Shown one piece after another: positions 58,902 through 64,000 of a DNA stretch of 64,000 nucleotides. This stretch comes from an uncultured Coriobacteriaceae bacterium (lineage in GTDB: Bacteria; Actinomycetota; Coriobacteriia; Coriobacteriales; Eggerthellaceae). Below the pieces are notes generated by a model. The model searched no databases, was not told the origin of the DNA, and was given only the letters and a program-made list of their open reading frames with translations. Both the position numbers and the translations under genes were made by a program. Positions within the stretch are counted from its first letter, which is position 1, and each line of letters starts with the position of its first letter. The stretch lies in assembly GCA_949294735.1 (NCBI GenBank), contig CASFII010000008.1, positions 66,044-130,043 on the forward strand, given 5' to 3'.

Positions 58902-58943
58902 AAAGCCCGGCGAAATTCTGCTTTCACAGAGCCGCCGGGCTTT
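58902..58943 (-). terminator. terminator after YtxH-type gene
   Basis: Stem AAAGCCCGGCG/CGCCGGGCTTT (58902-58912 with 58933-58943) with a 20-base loop and a TTTCTTG tail on the minus strand. It lies about 24 bp after the gene. Confidence 0.85.
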
Positions 58944-58966
58944 GGGTTACACGCTAAATTTCTAGC

Positions 58967-59566
58967 CTACTTTTCGGCTTCTTCAGCCTGTTCTGCCGCT
59001 TCTTCAACAGCTTCGGTTTCCACCGGAATTTCTTCAGCTGCAGTAGCAGTAGCGGCTTCAGCATTCTGAGCTACCTGAGAAGCAATGCGCTGACGAGCAG
59101 CTTCAATCTTTTCGCGAAGTTCATCATTTGCACCAGAGAAAGCAGGTTTGATGTTGCTTGCTGCTTCCTGCACGCGAGCTGAAGCAGCATTGTAGAATTC
59201 TTGACCCTTGGCCTGTGCCGTCTGGGCAAATTCTGCACCCTTCGTTTGAGCAACTTGTGCGAATTCAGCGCCCTTCGTCTGAGCGGTTTGTGCGAATTCT
59301 GCACCCTTTACCTGAGCGGTCTGCGCAAATTCAGTGCCCTTAGCTACAGCATCCTGAACAAAGCCCTGACCTTTCGTGGTTACTTCTTGATATACCTGCT
59401 GGGCATTGGCGGAAGCCTGTGCACCAAATTCTTGTGCGTTGCCCCAAGCATCATTCATTTTTTCTGAAACGATGGCACGCGTTTCTTCACCTTTACGCGG
59501 AGCATACAGCAGTGCAATTGCTGCGCCTACCAAACCGCCTGCCAAAAAAGAACCCAATTTGCTCAT
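58967..59566 (-). CDS. YtxH-like protein with 11-residue repeats
   Basis: 199 residues from ATG 59566 (RBS CAAAGGAGGCAGAA). The N-terminal SFLAGGLVGAAIALLYAPRKGEETR is the YtxH membrane/anchor signature. Residues 65-130 are six tandem 11-residue repeats of the type KGAEFAQTAQT, predicted to form an amphipathic coiled structure like apolipoprotein/LEA repeats. The tail is Glu/Ala-rich. YtxH proteins are stress- or envelope-linked in Gram-positive bacteria. It ends at a terminator. Confidence 0.88.
   Translation of the reverse strand: MSKLGSFLAGGLVGAAIALLYAPRKGEETRAIVSEKMNDAWGNAQEFGAQASANAQQVYQEVTTKGQGFVQDAVAKGTEFAQTAQVKGAEFAQTAQTKGAEFAQVAQTKGAEFAQTAQAKGQEFYNAASARVQEAASNIKPAFSGANDELREKIEAARQRIASQVAQNAEAATATAAEEIPVETEAVEEAAEQAEEAEK
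59177..59374 (-). repeat. six tandem 33-bp repeats inside the YtxH-like gene
   Basis: The repeats encode K-G-x-E-F-A-Q-T-A-Q-x with small changes (KGTEFAQTAQV, KGAEFAQTAQT, KGAEFAQVAQT, KGAEFAQTAQA), with more diverged outer units KGQGFVQDAVA and KGQEFYNAASA. High DNA-level similarity of inner units suggests recent expansion. Confidence 0.9.
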
Positions 59567-59695
59567 TTCTGCCTCCTTTGGGGATATTCCTATCCAGCTA
59601 TTATAAACTGACCCGCAATCAGAACACGCAGAAATTGGGGATTTCACCCCTTTGTTTTCCAAAGTGTTGAAGAAGCTCTACAAAATTGTAAGTAA

Positions 59696-60685
59696 TTAGG
59701 CGTATTGGCTGACCAGGCGGTCAAGAACGCTCGAAAGCGTCAGCCCTGCTGCCTTGCATGCCTGCGGGAACAGCGAAAGTTCCGTCATACCAGGAGACAC
59801 GTTTGTTTCCATAACACGCGCCTGCGCGCCATCCCAAATGAGGTCAATACGTGCCATATCGCGCAAGCCATAGGCGCGATACACTTCTAGCGCAGCGCGT
59901 TCAATTTCTGCTCGGATAGCCTGGGCTTCTGCTTCATCGTGAGATAAAGATTCCATGCGCACAGGGGCAAAGTAATCAACCAAGTCTGGATTGATACGTG
60001 CCTCGGTGTCGAACAAACCCTTCTTGGAAACAATTTCTACAGGCGGAAGCGCATAGGCATCCCAACCGCTACCCAAAACAGAAACGGCAAGCTCCACGCC
60101 TTCAACCCACTGCTCAATAACCACGTGTTCGTCAAAAGAAAGCGCATCTAAAATAGCTTCGCCCAAATCTTCAACTTTATCTACCCGATGAACACCCAAA
60201 GCAGAACCACCGTGTGCAGGTTTTACCGCAACGGGATAACCGCCAATAACACGATCTTCTACCAGGTCAAGCGCCGTAGCTGCGCCCATATCTTTGAAAG
60301 CATCACGCGCAATGCAGATGCCTTGCGGCCATGAGGCAATGGGGGCTTCTCCTGTAATGGCTCTATATGTTGCCATAGTGGAATGCAGCGAGTCTTTATT
60401 CCAAGTGCTTCGGCAAACATAGGCTGGAGAACCAACGAAAGGAATACCCAAGAATTCCAAAAGACTTTGAATGGTACCGTCCTCGCCGTGCTTGCCATGT
60501 AAAGCAATGTAGGCAACATCGGGTTTTTCGCTGCGCAACGTGGGAACCAAACTGCAGGTTGTGTCCAGCGGCACTACCCTATGTCCCGCTTCTTCCAATG
60601 CAGCACAAACGTTTTTACCGCTTTCTAGCGAAATTTCGCGTTCAAAAGAACTGCCGCCCATGAGCACAGCAACTTTTAATCCCAT
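59696..60685 (-). CDS. ddl: D-alanine--D-alanine ligase
   Basis: 329 residues from ATG 60685 (RBS GGAAGGCTTAAC), one base after the aminotransferase stop. ATP-grasp features: LHGKHGEDGTIQSLLEFLGIPFVGS, YPVAVKPAHGGSALGV and VMETNVSPGMTELS, where the usual EVNT/S-x-PGMT motif is present as ETNVSPGMT. It joins two D-Ala for peptidoglycan. A D-Ala-D-Lac-type ligase cannot be excluded by eye. Confidence 0.9.
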   Translation of the reverse strand: MGLKVAVLMGGSSFEREISLESGKNVCAALEEAGHRVVPLDTTCSLVPTLRSEKPDVAYIALHGKHGEDGTIQSLLEFLGIPFVGSPAYVCRSTWNKDSLHSTMATYRAITGEAPIASWPQGICIARDAFKDMGAATALDLVEDRVIGGYPVAVKPAHGGSALGVHRVDKVEDLGEAILDALSFDEHVVIEQWVEGVELAVSVLGSGWDAYALPPVEIVSKKGLFDTEARINPDLVDYFAPVRMESLSHDEAEAQAIRAEIERAALEVYRAYGLRDMARIDLIWDGAQARVMETNVSPGMTELSLFPQACKAAGLTLSSVLDRLVSQYA

Positions 60686-60686
60686 G

Positions 60687-61982
60687 TTAAGCCTTCCTAT
60701 TTTCGTTGTCAGAAACCGTGTAGCCTGGCAAAGCACCTGCCTCAATAAACGCACGGTACAGTTCTAGGCGCTCTTCAATAACCTCGGCCAAACGACGAAT
60801 AGCTTCCGTAATGTTTTCGGGAGATTCGTAGCTGAAATTAATACGCATGCAGTTTTTGCCACCACTCGCTTTGGGGAAGAACCCGTCCCCAGGAACATAG
60901 GTGACCCCCGCTTCTAACGCAACACTCAGCATAGAACCCGTGTCCATATATTCTGGAAGTGTTACCCACACAAAGAAGCCGCCTTCTGGATGCGTCCAGC
61001 TGGCTTCAGGCGGGAAGTATTTTTCTAGCGCCGCTAACATGGCGTCTCGACGTTCGTGATAAGTTTTCACAAACTTTTGTAAGGTGCGTTGCCACGGTGT
61101 ATCTGTGAAGTAGTGCTCTACTACTATTTGATTAAAGGCGCTTCCGCACAAATCCGTTCCCTGTTTGACAAGATTGATACGTGCCAACACGTTACGCGGA
61201 GCCGCAATCCAGCCGGTTCGCAAACCAGGAGCAAACACTTTTGAAACGGTGCCCAAATACACCACATCAGAAGAAAGAGCTTTCAGGGGCAATACGTGCC
61301 CACCTTCATAACGAAGACGCCCATATGGATCATCTTCAACCACCATGAAGTTGTACTCTGAAGCCAGTTCCAGCAAACGCTTGCGGCGTTCGGGTGTCAT
61401 GGTAACGCCACCAGGATTTTGGAAATTGGGAATGGTGTAGCAAAACTTCAGCCGCGGATTGTTCTTGCCAATACGCTCTAGCTCTTCCTCAAGCAGATCC
61501 ATGCGCATGCCTTCATCATCAAAAGGAATGCAGCGCACTTCTGGTTCGTAAGCAGAAAACGCCTGCAGAGCACCCAAATAGGTAGGACCTTCTGCAAGGA
61601 TAATATCGCCAGGATCAATGAAGGTTTTAGCAATGAGATCCAGTGCTTCCTGAGCACCTGTAGTAATCATGACTTCTTCGGGCTTCACACGAACACCTTG
61701 TTCCCTCATGAGGTCACAAAAAACTTGCTTAGTTTCAACGCGTCCGTCGGTTGAGCCGTATTGCAGCGCAATTGCTCGGTCGTCATCTACGGCCGCACGT
61801 GTTGCTTTACGAATTGCCGAATGTGGCAGAAGCGAAACGTCCGGCATACCACCAGAAAGGGAAATTACATCTGAGCGAGTTGCTGCGGAGAAAAGGTCGC
61901 GCACGGCTGAGGAACGCATCGTTTCGACACGTTCAGCAATCTTTTCGCGCGTGCGATCGAATGTTAAATGTGCTGTAGCCAT
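60687..61982 (-). CDS. PLP-dependent class I/II aminotransferase (2-aminoadipate/MocR-like type)
   Basis: 431 residues. The PLP lysine lies in YLGTVSKVFAPGLRTGWIA; aminotransferase motifs include ALQYGSTDGR, FCYTIPNFQNPGGVTMT and VVEDDPYGRLRY. This set matches the LysN/2-aminoadipate group, without the GntR DNA-binding domain. It starts 4 nt after the CphA-N-like gene and precedes ddl by 1 base, so the three are translated together. Substrate unknown; D-amino acid or lysine metabolism would suit the ddl neighbour. Confidence 0.88.
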   Translation of the reverse strand: MATAHLTFDRTREKIAERVETMRSSAVRDLFSAATRSDVISLSGGMPDVSLLPHSAIRKATRAAVDDDRAIALQYGSTDGRVETKQVFCDLMREQGVRVKPEEVMITTGAQEALDLIAKTFIDPGDIILAEGPTYLGALQAFSAYEPEVRCIPFDDEGMRMDLLEEELERIGKNNPRLKFCYTIPNFQNPGGVTMTPERRKRLLELASEYNFMVVEDDPYGRLRYEGGHVLPLKALSSDVVYLGTVSKVFAPGLRTGWIAAPRNVLARINLVKQGTDLCGSAFNQIVVEHYFTDTPWQRTLQKFVKTYHERRDAMLAALEKYFPPEASWTHPEGGFFVWVTLPEYMDTGSMLSVALEAGVTYVPGDGFFPKASGGKNCMRINFSYESPENITEAIRRLAEVIEERLELYRAFIEAGALPGYTVSDNENRKA

Positions 61983-61986
61983 TCGC

Positions 61987-62484
61987 CTAAGCTACCACAA
62001 GTAAATTATTCAGCAACTCAAGAGCGTCGGAAAAACAGCGCAGCGCAATCAAATCGTCGGTAAAGTTCACTTCTATGCGTGCCTTACCCCTCTGCTCATC
62101 AATCCATTCAGTAGTTCCTACGAACAAGAAATCTTCTGCAGACGGTGATGTCGCTCCCAGACAATCAGGGAGACAATCAGGACGGTTTTTGCGTTCAGTT
62201 TGCTGCACGGGAACGACGCGCTGCGTCTGTAAATCAATAAGAATATGTTCCAAAAGATGCGGAATTGACGTGTGCTCCATAACCGCGCCAAAGGTGTTGC
62301 CCGCATCATTAACACAGACGTGACGCGACAAATAAGGAAATCTTTCCTCTACGAGGCGGATAAGCTTTTCGTTTGTGGCGCGAAATCGAACCTCAGGAAT
62401 GTGCACCTCAAAAACAATACGATCGTTTTGGATAACAATACGATCGGTACGAATGGGCGTTTCTATTTGTGAGGTTCCCTGCAT
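61987..62484 (-). CDS. stand-alone domain resembling cyanophycin synthetase N-terminus
   Basis: 165 residues. HTSIPHLLEHILIDLQTQ recalls the conserved H-x-x-EH-x-x-x-x-LQ segment of the cyanophycin synthetase N-terminal domain, and GTTEWIDEQRGKARIEVNFTDDLIALRCFSDALELLN recalls its following sheet and helix. No ATP-grasp or Mur-ligase domain follows in the frame, so it cannot polymerise by itself. RBS AAGGAACCGCATC. It sits between a repeat protein and an aminotransferase-ddl pair. Assignment is by motif resemblance only. Confidence 0.55.
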   Translation of the reverse strand: MQGTSQIETPIRTDRIVIQNDRIVFEVHIPEVRFRATNEKLIRLVEERFPYLSRHVCVNDAGNTFGAVMEHTSIPHLLEHILIDLQTQRVVPVQQTERKNRPDCLPDCLGATSPSAEDFLFVGTTEWIDEQRGKARIEVNFTDDLIALRCFSDALELLNNLLVVA

Positions 62485-62517
62485 GATGCGGTTCCTTGCG
62501 ATGCGCAGTTCCCTACA

Positions 62518-63438
62518 TCACGAGTGGGCAGCGTCTGCGGAAGGCGTACGCGTGAGCACGATGCTTGCATCAGAAGCTGGCAGTGTTTCTGGCCGCCCCT
62601 GCACAAAAGCCACCAAGGCTTCGAAGCTTTGGGGAATGTCTGCAAGTGCCGTATCCCAGAAGGAAAATTCACCGTCGGTGATGACTAAGCTTTGTCTGTC
62701 AGCTGAAAGGTAGTACCTTCCCTGCCCCTCCATTTGCCCAAACGTATAGTGCAATGTTTTTGCATTGGCGTCCAAGGTGTATTCATAAGTTACGTCTTCG
62801 CTGAGTTCTAAGGTGTTGTCGGTAAAGGAAAGTGCTGTTTCAGAGTTTTGGGCATACCAGGTTCCCTGGAAATCCGCCGCGTCGTCAAAGCGAAACCAGT
62901 GGTGCCAAACAAAGAGCGTGCAGGATGCTACGAACAGCAGCACCAACAATACCGCAAGTATTTTGATGGTAATAAGCGCTTTGCTTTTGCCTTGCCCGCC
63001 TTGCCCCTGCTTTTTCGCATGTGCACTGGCGCGAGCACTGGTGCGTGTCCTGCGGCTATGCTCGGATGCTTCTGTATCCATCTCTGCCGAAGCAGCCGTT
63101 CTTTCGCCTTGTTCCTCGCTTTGTCCTTCTGCTGCTAGCGCATCTTGATACGCATTATCTTCTGCGCGTGTATCAACTGTCACTACAGAAGGAACACCGT
63201 ATTCGCGGGGTTGATTCGCGGTAGGCATGCCGTATTCGCGATCCTGGGGAGCCGAAGGAACGCCATATTCGCGATGCTGGGGCTGAGTGGCTTGAACCGT
63301 CGAAACCGAATGTTCGCCTGATGCTTCATTTGGCGCAGAAGTATCAACTGGCTTTATGCTTCCAGTTGAAGAGGCTGCAGCTCGTCCTTCCGGAACAACC
63401 CGCTTGCCTTTAAAACTCCTTCTTTTTGGTTCACCCAA
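62518..63438 (-). CDS. single-span membrane protein with REYGxP repeats
   Basis: 306 residues from TTG 63438 (AGGG with 7-nt spacing). The cytosolic N-terminus (1-150) has three copies of REYGVP/REYGMP at about residues 56-85 within a Gln/Ala/Ser-rich stretch, then a Lys/Arg/Gln-rich segment and one membrane helix (about 155-180, ALITIKILAVLLVLLFVASCTLF). The outside domain (about 185-306) is beta-rich (GTWYAQNSETALSFTDNTLEL) and resembles small lipocalin-like envelope domains. Function unknown. It is 48 nt after serS. Confidence 0.75.
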   Translation of the reverse strand: MGEPKRRSFKGKRVVPEGRAAASSTGSIKPVDTSAPNEASGEHSVSTVQATQPQHREYGVPSAPQDREYGMPTANQPREYGVPSVVTVDTRAEDNAYQDALAAEGQSEEQGERTAASAEMDTEASEHSRRTRTSARASAHAKKQGQGGQGKSKALITIKILAVLLVLLFVASCTLFVWHHWFRFDDAADFQGTWYAQNSETALSFTDNTLELSEDVTYEYTLDANAKTLHYTFGQMEGQGRYYLSADRQSLVITDGEFSFWDTALADIPQSFEALVAFVQGRPETLPASDASIVLTRTPSADAAHS

Positions 63439-63486
63439 ATTCTTACCCTGTACCTGTTTATCCGCTATTGTACTGTAGCCGCAAAG

Positions 63487-64000
<514 letters not shown>

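Noticed and set aside
59177..59374. possible CRISPR array
   Set aside because: The 33-bp units are contiguous, without spacers, and are in frame within a coding sequence.

Overview
The window reads as a chromosomal segment of an anaerobic, Gram-positive-type actinobacterium. My best guess is class Coriobacteriia, Eggerthellaceae-like. The basis is family knowledge plus content: an AprA-like flavoprotein with its ferredoxin, several other Fe-S proteins, [NiFe]-hydrogenase maturation genes, MurT/GatD and LCP cell-wall genes, SpoVG, an HrcA/CIRCE-controlled small heat-shock gene, and about half G+C by eye. No 16S rRNA or other taxonomic marker is present, so the placement is an inference. No transposase, phage module or CRISPR array was seen.

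Layout. 1-617: 5' part of a TrkA-type NAD-binding protein that runs off the left edge. 916-10492: an apparent eight-gene catabolic/respiratory operon on the minus strand. In transcription order it holds an opine-type dehydrogenase, MmgE/PrpD-2, Asp/Glu racemase-like-2, an SLC13-like carrier, racemase-like-1, MmgE/PrpD-1, an AprA-like flavoprotein and a two-cluster ferredoxin, and it ends at a strong terminator (784-811). The duplicated enzyme pair is arranged in mirror order around the transporter. I do not recognise a described pathway with this gene set, so it is the main candidate for an undescribed system. 10973-16856: pgi-hypF-hypC-hypD, with no hydrogenase nearby. 16983-21105: LytTR regulator, NhaD/citrate-type transporter, M20 dipeptidase, tRNA-Leu. 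21266-22425: a compact operon of a small membrane protein, an unknown small protein and an FHA protein. 22610-28734: class I aldolase, MATE pump, LytS-type kinase, TauE/SafE exporter, glycosyltransferase. 28791-35331: QueT-like carrier, SpoVG, RsgA, a secreted/anchored protein, TrkH with a small unlisted membrane peptide, RlmH, LCP protein. 35484-43326: a MurT-GatD fusion, tRNA-Thr, Hsp20 with a perfect CIRCE, Xaa-Pro peptidase, CCG-type Fe-S protein, tRNA-Arg, an MFS-CBS fusion. 43622-55588: MATE pump, cytidylate-kinase-like protein, shikimate kinase, EamA carrier, citrate synthase, tRNA-Ser, tadA-ispE, ferredoxin, phosphodiesterase, and an ilvE-cimA-TrpR-like cluster. 56104-64000: TM2, VTT, PRC-barrel and YtxH envelope proteins, then a serS / repeat protein / cyanophycin-synthetase-N-like / aminotransferase / ddl cluster.

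Non-coding structure worth noting: a family of palindromic dispersed repeats with the core GGACGTGTCTTTTGGGTT at three loci (12428-12522, 51779-51807, 55744-56083) and possibly a decayed fourth (29427-29467); a second element of about 55-60 bp shared by 19459-19518 and 55839-55891; several good intrinsic terminators; and a probable attenuator hairpin ahead of the MFS-CBS gene. Start codons were moved from the longest reading frame to the best ribosome-binding site or conserved N-terminus where the sequence supports it.
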